This document shows, piece after piece, positions 28,378-36,331 of a stretch of DNA of 43,817 bases (the first letter of the stretch is position 1; each line of letters starts with the position of its first letter). The translations under genes and the position numbers were made by a program. This stretch comes from Alphaproteobacteria bacterium (lineage in GTDB: Bacteria; Pseudomonadota; Alphaproteobacteria; Sphingomonadales; SMXR01): NCBI GenBank assembly GCA_030634465.1, contig DAOWAS010000003.1, forward strand, positions 1-43,817, in the 5' to 3' direction. The notes beneath the pieces are model-generated. The model saw only the letters and a program-made list of their open reading frames with translations. It was not told the origin of the DNA and did no database searches.

Positions 28378-29081
28378 TATCCCTCTTTATAACGGTATCC
28401 AACCCCATAAAGGGTTTCTATACCCTCAAAGGTGTCGTCGACAGCTCTAAACTTTTTACGCAACCTTTTAATGTGGCTGTCGATGGTGCGGTCATCTACA
28501 TATATGTCATCAGTATAGGCCGCATCCATAAGCTGGTCACGACTTTTTACATGACCAGGGCGAATTGTCAGGGCTTGCAGAATTAAAAATTCAGTAACCG
28601 TAAGGTTTATATCTTTGCCATCCCACTTAACCATGTGACGAAGCGTGTCTAAAGTAAGCTTGCCGCGAACCATAGCCGCCTCTTCTTCCTCAGCCGGATT
28701 GTTCCCAGAATTTTTGCCTGGTTTGCTGCGCCGTAAAATTGCTCTGATGCGTTCAATTAAAAGGCGTTGGGAAAAAGGTTTGCCGATATAATCGTCAGCG
28801 CCCATTTTCAGACCTAGCATTTCGTCAATTTCTTCATCTTTGGAGGTAAGGAAAATAACTGGCATGTCGGTGTGTTGGCGCAGTTTTCGCAGTAGCTCCA
28901 TACCATCCATACGGGGCATTTTAATATCCAATACACCTAAATCTGCAGGGTTTTGTGATAATGCCTCTAATGCGGAAACGCCGTCAGAATATGTGCGCAC
29001 CTGAAACCCTTCTGCCTCCAAGGCAATGGTAACAGAGGTTAGAATATTGCGATCATCATCTACCAGTGCGATTGTGGTCAT
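28377..29081 (-). CDS. chvI: ChvI-type OmpR-family response regulator
   Basis: Receiver domain with [10 protein letters not shown], phospho-Asp in [13 protein letters not shown], the conserved Thr/Ser in IFLTSKDEE and Lys in DYIGKPFS; then an OmpR/PhoB winged helix with [27 protein letters not shown] and [18 protein letters not shown]. Start MTTIALVDD has AAAGGA upstream; nine earlier codons in frame are unlikely. It regulates envelope, exopolysaccharide and acid responses in relatives and is probably the first gene of the PTS operon. Confidence 0.93.
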   Translation of the reverse strand: MTTIALVDDDRNILTSVTIALEAEGFQVRTYSDGVSALEALSQNPADLGVLDIKMPRMDGMELLRKLRQHTDMPVIFLTSKDEEIDEMLGLKMGADDYIGKPFSQRLLIERIRAILRRSKPGKNSGNNPAEEEEAAMVRGKLTLDTLRHMVKWDGKDINLTVTEFLILQALTIRPGHVKSRDQLMDAAYTDDIYVDDRTIDSHIKRLRKKFRAVDDTFEGIETLYGVGYRYKEG

Positions 29082-29290
29082 GTAACTATTCCTTTTATCT
29101 TTTCCCATAGTAAGGCAGATTTTCCCATTTCATGGCATTTAGGCCAAACCTGCAAGGCAAAAAAACGCTTTATTTAAAATCATATGCGCCGTAACCCCAA
29201 GTTAAGCAAAATTAATGCTATGGTATGCGCGTAAATTGGTCTAAATAATGGCGAAAATAAAACAGTTAAAAATAGTTTACGGTAAAATTC

Positions 29291-29821
29291 ATGGCAGGAC
29301 ACAAAAAAAGTTGGGGTTTCCCCCGTTGGGGCGAATATGGTCAGGACCGTGATACGGTTCCTGTTCGTTTGTGTGACTTTCATGGTTGCACCGATAAGGC
29401 CGACTTCCCTGCGCCAAAATCTCCACACTCTGATGCCAAATGGTGGTTTTGTCAGGCTCATGCGGGTGAATATAACAGAAGCTGGAATTTTTTTGAGGGC
29501 ATGAGTGCCCAAGATGCCAAAAAGGCCGAAGATGACGAACGCCGCACAGGCAAGGGCTACGCTCAAGCTGGCACTTATGGCTGGGGCGGGGCTGAGGGTG
29601 ATGATGGCCTAACAGCGTTGGAGCGCGAAGCACTTGATGTGTTGCAATTGGATGCCGAGGCCAGTGCCGGTGAAATTAAAGCCAGATACCGTGCTATGGC
29701 GAAAAAATATCACCCCGATCATAATCAGAATGACAAAGACGCTGAAAAAATGTTTCAGCGGGTTCGTGCCGCATATGAAGCGCTACAATTGCGGGTCGAT
29801 GTTAGAAGCTTTAGAATGTAG
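29291..29821 (+). CDS. DnaJ-domain protein
   Basis: 176 residues. The N-terminal ~70 residues contain two Cys/His pairs (CDFHGCTDKADFPAP ... WWFCQAHAGEYNRSWNFFEGM) that may bind zinc, and a J domain occupies the last ~65 residues (LDVLQLDAEASAGEIKARYRAMAKKYHPDHN, with HPD intact). This architecture is common in alphaproteobacteria near unrelated genes; a DnaK-partner role is inferred from HPD only. It is convergent with the restriction nuclease gene. Confidence 0.88.
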   Translation: MAGHKKSWGFPRWGEYGQDRDTVPVRLCDFHGCTDKADFPAPKSPHSDAKWWFCQAHAGEYNRSWNFFEGMSAQDAKKAEDDERRTGKGYAQAGTYGWGGAEGDDGLTALEREALDVLQLDAEASAGEIKARYRAMAKKYHPDHNQNDKDAEKMFQRVRAAYEALQLRVDVRSFRM

Positions 29822-29883
29822 CATTTAAAATGCAATAATCGTAAATTACTGAGAATTTGTTAATCAATAGAGACGGCCGTAGC

Positions 29884-30606
29884 TCAGAGCTTTGACAGGG
29901 CTACAATTTCATCTGTTTCAGACAATTCATTAATAATGTCTTGAATATAATCTTCTTCATTAACTTTAAGAGAGATACTATGTAGCTTACTTGCCATTTT
30001 ATCATAGAAATCAACGTCTCCTGTTAACTTATTCCAAAACTCAGACCCAACAAAAACGCCATATCCATGTTCCGCCTCAATATTGAGATAACTACCACTT
30101 AGCTCTTTGCGTTCTCCATATAAGACCCCTACAATTGAAGAATTAGGAGCAAGGTCTAATCCATCTAACATTGCTTTCTTACGTAATTTTGTGAACTTCT
30201 TTGTTATCGTTTCAACATCGTCTGCATTGATTGTATTGGGGCCAGCTTTTACCTGACAATACATCACAGGTTTATTGTCCACAGTTTGGTCTTCAAACTC
30301 AATATCAACCCCACCAATAGCGCTACCTTTAGCGTGGTCAATATTGGTTACAATAAAATTCTGCATTTTACTTCCAAATGTTGTTGTAACAGATGTTCCC
30401 ATTGCTCTTGGTAGGACTAAAGCTTTTGCCAAAGAAAGTGGAGATATATCCCCATACACAAAATTAGCAATGTATGGGTGTAAAAAAGGATTAATATTAA
30501 AAGCATTAGACTTTTTTAATTTTTTGACATTGGCTTTATGCTTTTCATAAACATCTTCCATCCACCAATCTTCTAATCTATCTAGCAAAATACCTGTATC
30601 AACCAT
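29884..30606 (-). CDS. PmeII-family type II restriction endonuclease
   Basis: 240 residues. The pattern KHKANVKKLKKSNAFNINPF, SLAKALVLPRAMGTS and GGVDIEFEDQ ... YCQVKAGPNTINADDVETI matches PmeII-family restriction enzymes; the Asp of GGVDIEF with Q-x-K of CQVKAG would be a PD-(D/E)XK active site with Gln at the usual Glu position. Next door, divergent, is a C5-cytosine methyltransferase, making a type II restriction-modification pair. It is richer in A+T than the flanking housekeeping genes, with more AGA/ATA-type codons, suggesting horizontal acquisition. The recognition sequence cannot be read from the protein. The Shine-Dalgarno is weak. Confidence 0.82.
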   Translation of the reverse strand: MVDTGILLDRLEDWWMEDVYEKHKANVKKLKKSNAFNINPFLHPYIANFVYGDISPLSLAKALVLPRAMGTSVTTTFGSKMQNFIVTNIDHAKGSAIGGVDIEFEDQTVDNKPVMYCQVKAGPNTINADDVETITKKFTKLRKKAMLDGLDLAPNSSIVGVLYGERKELSGSYLNIEAEHGYGVFVGSEFWNKLTGDVDFYDKMASKLHSISLKVNEEDYIQDIINELSETDEIVALSKL

Positions 30607-30680
30607 AACAATAACCTATCGATTAAACTATTATTAGAACATATATAATTTTAACCTTTACTAACAGTGAAATACATATT

Positions 30681-30719
30681 TTAATAACCCTGTATAGGGT
30701 TGTATAAGGTGGTTATTAA
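30681..30719. promoter_or_regulatory. Nested inverted repeats between nuclease and methyltransferase
   Basis: An outer perfect 9-bp inverted repeat, TTAATAACC and GGTTATTAA, is separated by 21 bases. Inside lies a perfect 6-bp repeat, AACCCT-GTAT-AGGGTT (30686-30701). TGTATA occurs twice in the interior. The outer right arm ends ten bases before the methyltransferase ATG, overlapping its likely promoter or ribosome site. A dyad of this size fits the operator of the MerR-like domain at the methyltransferase's own N-terminus; that link is inference. Confidence 0.6.
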
Positions 30720-30728
30720 GGGGTGAAA

Positions 30729-31955
30729 ATGCATTACACAGTATCAGAAGCAGCTAAAAAACTTGGCGTTTGTTCAGAAACAATTCGCCGATGGGACAAT
30801 GAAAATAAGCTAACTGCAACAAGAAACCCAATGAATAACTATAGAGTTTATAAAGAAGAAGACCTTAATAAGGTTTCTTTCCTAAATGTTGTAAATTCAA
30901 ATGATGCGGAAGAACACCAGCATATAGAACCCAGAAGAAGATATACATCAATTGAATTGTTTGCGGGAACAGGAGGGCTAGCTCTTGGTTTAGAGCAAGC
31001 AGGAATTGAACATGTTCTTCTCAATGAAATAGATAAATATGCATGTGAAACATTAAGAATAAATCGCCCCAATTGGAACCTAGTAGAAGGAGACATAGTT
31101 CCTCTTGATTTTACACCTTATCTAGGAAAAGTCGACATCGTTACAGGGGGCTTCCCATGCCAAACGTTTAGCTATGCGGGAAAAAAGGCGGGCTTTGAAG
31201 ATGCTCGGGGAACCATGTTTTATGAATTTGCTCGTTGCATAAAAGAAACGGAGCCGCAAATCTTTATCGGAGAAAATGTTAGAGTTCTATTAAATCATGA
31301 TGGGGGCAATACCCTTAAGACAAGGATAAGAATTCTAGAAGACCGTGGGTATGATGTTATTAAGCCGCAAGTTCTTCGTGCCATCCATTATAAAGTCCCG
31401 CAGAAGCGTGAGCGCTTGTTGATCGTGGGTGTAAAAAAAGGAAGCGGTATTAAGTTTGAATATCCAATGCCACAGCCACATATTTATACATTGAATGACG
31501 CACTAAAAAAAGGACGTTTATTTAAATCGGATGTCCCTGTATCTACAGGTCAGTCATACCCGAAAAGAAAAAAAGAAATTCTAGATATGGTTTCTCCAGG
31601 AGGATGCTGGAGAGACCTTCCCGTAGATATTCAAAAAGAATATATGTTAAAAAGTTTCTATCTGGGAGGGGGGAAAACGGGCATGGCTCGTCGTATATCG
31701 TGGGATGAGCCTAGCTTAACACTAACTTGTGCCCCAGCACAGAAACAAACAGAAAGGTGTCATCCTGAGGAAACGCGTCCCCTTCAAGTTAGGGAGTATG
31801 CAAGAATTCAGACATTTCCCGATACTTGGGTCTTTTCTGGAAGTATGAACCAACAGTACAAACAAATTGGCAATGCGGTACCTGTAAATCTTGCATACTT
31901 TATAGGTCAGGCTGTTGTGAAAGCTTTAAACGAGGTGTCTAGGGACAGTTCATAG
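30729..31955 (+). CDS. C5-cytosine DNA methyltransferase with N-terminal MerR-like domain
   Basis: 408 residues. Residues 1-50 are a MerR/HTH_17-type winged helix (YTVSEAAKKLGVCSETIRRWDNENKL ... NNYRVYKEEDL). After a linker, all core C5-methylase motifs follow: I IELFAGTGGLALGLEQAG, IV GGFPCQTFSYAGKKAGF with the catalytic Cys, VI GENVRVL, VIII QKRERLLIVG, IX with RPLQVREYARIQTFPD, X QIGNAVPVNLAYFIG. It should protect the host from the divergent PmeII-like nuclease, and its MerR domain could control both genes. ATG is preferred over an in-frame GTG two codons earlier because AGGGG is better spaced. Confidence 0.93.
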   Translation: MHYTVSEAAKKLGVCSETIRRWDNENKLTATRNPMNNYRVYKEEDLNKVSFLNVVNSNDAEEHQHIEPRRRYTSIELFAGTGGLALGLEQAGIEHVLLNEIDKYACETLRINRPNWNLVEGDIVPLDFTPYLGKVDIVTGGFPCQTFSYAGKKAGFEDARGTMFYEFARCIKETEPQIFIGENVRVLLNHDGGNTLKTRIRILEDRGYDVIKPQVLRAIHYKVPQKRERLLIVGVKKGSGIKFEYPMPQPHIYTLNDALKKGRLFKSDVPVSTGQSYPKRKKEILDMVSPGGCWRDLPVDIQKEYMLKSFYLGGGKTGMARRISWDEPSLTLTCAPAQKQTERCHPEETRPLQVREYARIQTFPDTWVFSGSMNQQYKQIGNAVPVNLAYFIGQAVVKALNEVSRDSS

Positions 31956-32152
31956 CTAACTCAACACACAAATCAGGCCATACCCACAATCCAGCACATA
32001 ATGTAGCTTTTAATAAGCATGTGTCAGGCTTTAATTTGATTTGGCGTCAGCCCTGATAAATTTCTTCATTGACCTTAGGGCAAGGATGGCTAGACTTCAC
32101 GCCTAAACTAGCATTTAGCAAAATTATATTTTGATATTCAGGGGAGAATAAC

Positions 32153-33646
32153 GTGGCAGGTGCACATGAACAGTGGTCGTCAAGACTAGCATTTATTTTT
32201 GCGGCGGTGGGTAGCGCCGTTGGGCTTGGCAATATTTGGCGTTTTCCATATATGGCGGGCGAAAATGGCGGGGCAGCCTTTGTTCTGGTTTATATTGGCT
32301 TTATTGCCGTTGTTGGTTTGCCAGTTTTAATCGCTGAGCTTACAGTTGGGCGGCGGGGCAAACTAAGCCCGACAAACTCTATTAGAAAACTGTCGGAAGA
32401 AAGTGGTTCATCGTCCAAATGGGGGTGGATTGGACATTTGGCTAGCTTAACAGGCGGCCTTGGTCTGCTTAGCCTATATTCTGTTATTGCTGGTTGGGTG
32501 CTTGCTTATATTATTAAAACTGCCACTGCCACCTTTGTTGGGGTTGATGCCGCAGGGGCGCAGGCCATGGTTGGAGCATATGTTGGCTCGCCCGGCACAA
32601 TGGTTTTTTGGCACTTTATATTTATATCGCTAACTGTTTTTGTGGTGGCACGGGGCATTAACGCTGGCTTGGAAAAAGTTGTTACATACCTTATGCCAAT
32701 ATTGTTCCTGTTGTTGTTGGTGTTGGTTGGTTATGCCATGGCGGCGGGTAACTTTTTAGAAGCCCTTAGCTATTTATTCACACCAGATTTCTCAAAAATT
32801 AATGGCACGGTGTTGTTAAACGCTATTGGTCAGGCGTTTTTCTCGCTTAGTTTGGGTCTTGGTACCATGATCGCATATGGTGCTTATTTGCCAAAAAGCA
32901 TTAGCATTCACCGTTCTGCCGCACTTATTGCCTTGGCTGATACTGGTGTTGCGCTGTTGGCTGGCTTGGCAATTTTCCCACTGGTTTTTGCCTTTGGTTT
33001 GTCACCATCAAGTGGCCCTACACTAATTTTTGAAGTGTTGCCAATTGCCTTTGGTCAAATGCCAGGTGGTGTTGTTTTTGGTACAATGTTCTTTGTTTTA
33101 TTGGGCATTGCAGCCATCACATCATCCATTTCAATGTTAGAGCCCGCCGTTAGCTGGTTTGAAGAAAAGCAAGGCATAACCAGAGTGGGCGCGGCTATTT
33201 TTGGCGGCACGCTGGCCTTTGTGGTTGGGCTGTTAACAGTGTTTTCCAGCAACGAGTGGCAAAGCATTATTCCATTAGCTTCGCTTGGCGTTGTTGAAAT
33301 AAACGGCAACCCAGCAACTTATGCTGAGATTATCAGCTTTATAGTTTCTAACCTTATCATGCCCGTGGCATCACTAATGTTAGCCATATTCGTGGGCTGG
33401 TATGTTTCTCGTGACCATTTGCGTGATGAGCTAGACTTGCCCGAAGGTGGTATTTTTGAGCTGTGGCATGTGTCCATAAAATATGTGGCCCCTGTTGCTA
33501 TCGGTGTCATATTGGTTTGGGGTTTAATGCCGCAGGGTGAAGGTTTGCCTGTGGAGGAAGCAGCACCAGTTGAGATTAGCGAAGAAGCTCAAAGCACTTC
33601 GGATGCATCTGAAATTCAGGAAATAAGTATAAGTTCAACTGAATAG
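32153..33646 (+). CDS. Sodium-dependent transporter, NSS/SNF family
   Basis: 497 residues with about 12 membrane helices. The N-terminal signature GSAVGLGNIWRFPYMAGENGGAAFVLVY is the sodium- and substrate-binding helix-1 pattern of the neurotransmitter:sodium symporter family (LeuT-like). GTG start with GGGGAG six bases upstream. The C-terminal tail is acidic. Bacterial members usually import amino acids; the substrate is not predictable here. It stands alone, following the restriction cassette after ~200 bases in which I see no gene, and is closed by a terminator. Confidence 0.93.
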   Translation: MAGAHEQWSSRLAFIFAAVGSAVGLGNIWRFPYMAGENGGAAFVLVYIGFIAVVGLPVLIAELTVGRRGKLSPTNSIRKLSEESGSSSKWGWIGHLASLTGGLGLLSLYSVIAGWVLAYIIKTATATFVGVDAAGAQAMVGAYVGSPGTMVFWHFIFISLTVFVVARGINAGLEKVVTYLMPILFLLLLVLVGYAMAAGNFLEALSYLFTPDFSKINGTVLLNAIGQAFFSLSLGLGTMIAYGAYLPKSISIHRSAALIALADTGVALLAGLAIFPLVFAFGLSPSSGPTLIFEVLPIAFGQMPGGVVFGTMFFVLLGIAAITSSISMLEPAVSWFEEKQGITRVGAAIFGGTLAFVVGLLTVFSSNEWQSIIPLASLGVVEINGNPATYAEIISFIVSNLIMPVASLMLAIFVGWYVSRDHLRDELDLPEGGIFELWHVSIKYVAPVAIGVILVWGLMPQGEGLPVEEAAPVEISEEAQSTSDASEIQEISISSTE

Positions 33647-33692
33647 AAATGTTTTTAACACCTAGAAGTATAGGTGAAACATAGGTTTATAA

Positions 33693-33718
33693 AAGGGTCG
33701 CTCAGGCGGCCCTTTTTT
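33693..33718. terminator. Terminator between transporter and sufE
   Basis: AAGGGTCGC and GCGGCCCTT form a 9-bp stem (one G-U) around loop TCAG, followed by TTTT on the plus strand. On the minus strand AAAAGG flanks give few T, so it mainly ends the transporter transcript; it touches the sufE stop codon and could also slow convergent transcription. Confidence 0.85.
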
Positions 33719-34148
33719 ATGCTTGCTCATTAGCCTCAGTTGCCATTTCACGAATGCGAGTAACCATCGAAAACAGGCCGTTACTGCGTGATGGTGTCAG
33801 GTGTTCTGACAGGCCAATTTGATCGAGAATTGCTCTGGCATCAATTTCGATGGCTTCCTTCGGGGTTTTGCCCGAATAAATAAGCATGGTTATGGCAACC
33901 AGACCTTTAACAATGTGGGCATCGCTGTCGCCATCAAAATAAAACCTTGGTGGGTTTTCATCACTTAGGTGGGGTAAAATCCACACTTGCGAGGTGCAGC
34001 CACGCACTTTGTTTTCGTCTGTTCTTGCGCCCTCAGGAAAGGGCGGCAACATGCGACCAAGTTCAATTACATAGCGGTACTTGTCTTCCCAATCATCAAA
34101 CAGGGAAAAGGTTTCTATTACGTCTTCAATGGTCAGGTCATCGATCAT
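33717..34148 (-). CDS. sufE: SufE cysteine-desulfurase sulfur acceptor
   Basis: 143 residues. The acceptor cysteine is in NKVRGCTSQVWILP, and FDDWEDKYRYVIELGRMLPPFPEGART and LTPSRSNGLFSMVTRI match the family. SufE takes persulfide from SufS for Fe-S cluster assembly. It is separate from any suf operon in this window. The ATG has AAGGACAATT upstream. Confidence 0.94.
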   Translation of the reverse strand: MIDDLTIEDVIETFSLFDDWEDKYRYVIELGRMLPPFPEGARTDENKVRGCTSQVWILPHLSDENPPRFYFDGDSDAHIVKGLVAITMLIYSGKTPKEAIEIDARAILDQIGLSEHLTPSRSNGLFSMVTRIREMATEANEQA

Positions 34149-34237
34149 ATAATTGTCCTTAGTCTTAGACCAAGGATGTGGCGTTCTTTATGATGAATGT
34201 CAAGCTTAGGCGGGGAATTTGTTTAAGGCACACGAAA

Positions 34238-34281
34238 GGGGGAGGCTTTGAAGGGTGTGTGCGGGGTTAATAGCCTCCCCC
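34238..34281 (-). terminator. Inverted repeat at the end of the psp operon
   Basis: GGGGGAGGCT and AGCCTCCCCC are perfect 10-bp arms separated by 24 bases. Read on the minus strand the right side is followed by TTTCG, a short T-run. It lies 27 bases after the last psp gene, so it is most simply a weak terminator or mRNA 3'-end stabiliser for that operon. Confidence 0.6.
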
Positions 34282-34307
34282 AGATTAAACTTTAAGAAAA
34301 TTGGCGG

Positions 34308-34694
34308 CTAGTCTTCTAGTTCACGCAACTCTCTATTAAGTTTAAATTGTTTTGAGGTTAAATAAGCTTCCATATGACGGGTTCTTTTTTCAATGTCGTC
34401 GTACCGTGACTGCATTTCCACCTTGGTATAAGCAGGCTTGGTGCGGGCTTTTTGCCAAAATTTTTCTTCTTCTGGGTCTTCAATAATTTCCTCAGGCTTC
34501 TCTTCCAAAACAAAGCCAAGCAAAAAATAAACAAACACAGTTGGAAAAAGCCCTGTCATGAAAAATGCAACGATAGTTAGCAGTCTGATAATGCCGGGGC
34601 GAATGTCGAAATAATCAGCAACCCCAGCACAAACTCCCATAAAACGACCGTCTTTGGGGTTTTTGTATAATCTGTTTGGATTAAAGGTGTTCAT
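34308..34694 (-). CDS. pspC: PspC-domain protein, long form
   Basis: 128 residues. The N-terminal PspC domain reads RLYKNPKDGRFMGVCAGVADYFDIRPGIIRLLTIVAFFMTGLFP with one or two hydrophobic helices; the remaining ~70 residues are charged and probably coiled coil. In enterobacteria PspC with PspB senses membrane stress and recruits PspA. The start MNTFNPNRLY overlaps the end of pspB by 14 bases and has GGAG 11-12 bases upstream; a start 12 codons earlier adds an unusual extension. It is the last gene of the operon and the second PspC paralogue in it. Confidence 0.88.
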   Translation of the reverse strand: MNTFNPNRLYKNPKDGRFMGVCAGVADYFDIRPGIIRLLTIVAFFMTGLFPTVFVYFLLGFVLEEKPEEIIEDPEEEKFWQKARTKPAYTKVEMQSRYDDIEKRTRHMEAYLTSKQFKLNRELRELED

Positions 34695-34908
34695 GACTTT
34701 TGTGTCTCCAATCTGGAACCTCTTCATCAAGAATGCGTTCCATAATCTCTAGCCGCTCTTCTAACGTCTCAGAGTTTTTCTTCAATGTACTAAGCACATC
34801 TTGGTCTTCGGCTGTTATGCCGCCCTGTTTTTTCCAGATAGTTACATAGTGAAGTACAATCCAGAGCGGAACGACTATGACTGCCACTACTATAAAAAAA
34901 CTTTCCAT
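34681..34908 (-). CDS. pspB: Phage shock protein B
   Basis: 75 residues: one N-terminal membrane helix (FFIVVAVIVVPLWIVLHYVTIW) followed by a cytoplasmic coiled coil with LKKNSETLEERLEIMERILDEEVPDWR, the usual PspB length and pattern. It lies between two pspC genes, and its end overlaps the start of the downstream one. Confidence 0.92.
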   Translation of the reverse strand: MESFFIVVAVIVVPLWIVLHYVTIWKKQGGITAEDQDVLSTLKKNSETLEERLEIMERILDEEVPDWRHKSHEHL

Positions 34909-34941
34909 AATTCAAATCTCTCTTTGGTGGTTATTTGCAAT

Positions 34942-35145
34942 CTAATAATATGATGCGGTCGGTTTAGGGTCTAATGCCATGCCTAATAGGATATACAAAA
35001 TGGCAGTGGGGAAAAGGCCTGTAATAAGAAATGCTATAATTGCCGCTATTCTAATTTTACCTACACTAAACCCAAAATAATCAGCTAGCCCTGCGCAAAC
35101 TCCATTTATGCGCCCATTTCTGGTGTTTCGATATAGTTTTTTCAT
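34942..35145 (-). CDS. PspC-domain protein, short form
   Basis: 67 residues, essentially only the PspC domain: KKLYRNTRNGRINGVCAGLADYFGFSVGKIRIAAIIAFLITGLFPTAILYILLGMAL. It is clearly paralogous to the longer PspC two genes downstream (shared GVCAG-ADYF and AFxxTGLFPT blocks) but lacks its coiled-coil tail. Placed between pspA and pspB, an unusual second copy. MKKLYRN has AGG six bases upstream; an ATG five codons earlier (35160), also with a possible site, is an alternative. Confidence 0.85.
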   Translation of the reverse strand: MKKLYRNTRNGRINGVCAGLADYFGFSVGKIRIAAIIAFLITGLFPTAILYILLGMALDPKPTASYY

Positions 35146-35187
35146 TTTAAACCTAGCCATTATATTTTGCCCTATTATTAGGTTGTC

Positions 35188-35883
35188 TTACTTAGCTTTT
35201 TTTGGTGCTGTTTTCTTTGCTTCTGTCTTTTTCATTTTAGACTTAAGCGCAGTTAACTCACTTTCAATGGCTTCGTCTGTTTCCAGATCACCAATTTCTT
35301 CTGCTAAAGTGCGGCCTTTACCAAGCTCGTAGCTCTCACTTTCAGCTTCCATGCGGTCCATGCGTTGCTCAACCTTGTCAAAGCGGCCAAAGGCATCTTC
35401 AATGCGGCCATCGTACAAGTTTTTACGAACCCTAAGCTTGTTGGTGGCAGTGCTGTGGCGCGCATTCAATGCGGCTTTTTTTGCTCTGGCTTCGCGTAAT
35501 TTGCCTTCCAGCTTTTGCACATCGTCATCGTGGTGGCTGATAGATTGTTGCAAGTGCTCCAACTCCTCAGACAAGTGCTGTTCCATCTCGGCTACTTTTG
35601 ACTTTTCTATTAAAGCTGCTTTTGCCAAGTCTTCACGACCTTTAGAGATTGCAAGTTCAGCTTTTGCTTCCCAGTCGGCTTGAGCCGCTGTTAAGCGCTT
35701 TAGCTTTCTGGTTATATCCTTCTGGTCGGCAATGGTGCGCGCCGCAGAGGTGCGAACCTCAACTAGGGTGTCTTCCATTTCCTGAATAACCATGCGGATA
35801 ATTTTTTCCGGGTTTTCAGCCTTGTCCAAAATTGAACTAAGTTCTGAATTTACGATGTCTGTTAATCTTGAGAAAATTCCCAT
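35188..35883 (-). CDS. pspA: Phage shock protein A
   Basis: 231 residues, an almost wholly helical PspA/IM30 (ESCRT-III-like) protein. It begins MGIFSRLTDIVNSELSSILDKAENPEKIIRMVIQEMEDTLVEVR, the amphipathic membrane-binding helix 1 and helix 2, then long coiled coils to ~residue 200. The C-terminus ends in a Lys/Ala-rich tail (KKTEAKKTAPKKAK) absent from E. coli PspA. It binds stressed inner membrane and inhibits PspF. It is the second ORF after the sigma54 promoter, the first being a 56-residue ORF. Confidence 0.95.
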   Translation of the reverse strand: MGIFSRLTDIVNSELSSILDKAENPEKIIRMVIQEMEDTLVEVRTSAARTIADQKDITRKLKRLTAAQADWEAKAELAISKGREDLAKAALIEKSKVAEMEQHLSEELEHLQQSISHHDDDVQKLEGKLREARAKKAALNARHSTATNKLRVRKNLYDGRIEDAFGRFDKVEQRMDRMEAESESYELGKGRTLAEEIGDLETDEAIESELTALKSKMKKTEAKKTAPKKAK

Positions 35884-35994
35884 TTTTTGTTTCCTTGTGT
35901 TTTAGTTCTTGCTGTCGTCACTCAGGCCGGTTGTTTAATAGTTGGCTTGAGAAAGAGTTTGGGAGTGTTTATCACTCCTCTTATTATAATTATG

Positions 35995-36165
35995 TTAGCT
36001 GTTTAGCTGGCCTCTAACCTTGCGGCTGGAATAAAGTACGAAGCTTGGCAGGCTTCTGTATTCAACAACCTTTAAATGGTTTTGCAGGCTAAAAATATTA
36101 TTAGTCAGTAGCTCTGTTTCATCTGTGTCCTGCATTGCCCGACTTAATTTTGATAAGATATTCAT
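35995..36165 (-). CDS. 56-residue ORF in the psp operon leader
   Basis: A small minus-strand frame between the sigma54 promoter and pspA. It starts ATG-AAT-ATC with AGGGA eight bases upstream, and encodes MNILSKLSRAMQDTDETELL... ending SSRKVRGQLNS. It has no membrane helix; the first half looks amphipathic-helical, and the C-terminus is basic. I recognise no family. A 6-bp hairpin (GGAGTG/CACTCC, 35962-35978) lies between its stop and pspA. The position means it would be induced with pspA, so it may be a new psp component or a leader peptide. Existence as a gene rests on RBS, position and otherwise unexplained leader length. Confidence 0.55.
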   Translation of the reverse strand: MNILSKLSRAMQDTDETELLTNNIFSLQNHLKVVEYRSLPSFVLYSSRKVRGQLNS

Positions 36166-36243
36166 TGTTCTAATCCCTAAAGTGCTGCGTTTTATGTTTT
36201 GTATGTTTAATCATTTTTATTATTGTTATTATGCCTCCTATAT

Positions 36244-36259
36244 TGCAACGCCCGTGCCA
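36244..36259 (-). promoter_or_regulatory. Sigma54 promoter of the psp operon
   Basis: On the minus strand TGGCACGGGCGTTGCA matches the -24/-12 consensus TGGCACG-N4-TTGCW at every fixed position. Transcription would start near 36233 and run through the 56-residue ORF into pspA. The divergent neighbour is pspF, the sigma54 activator, so regulator and target coincide. Confidence 0.92.
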
Positions 36260-36331
36260 GTTTTAAAAAAATAAGCTAAGTTGTTGTTTTTACACGGCTA
36301 ATTTAACTTTTATTAACTTGCGGGCGGTGGA

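Noticed and set aside
29820-29834. GCATTTAAAATGC palindrome as terminator between dnaJ-like and nuclease genes
   Set aside because: Only five or six weak pairs with almost no loop and no T-run on either strand.
32047-32232. 61-codon minus-strand frame upstream of and into the transporter gene
   Set aside because: It overlaps the conserved start of the transporter, has no convincing ribosome site and no recognisable features.
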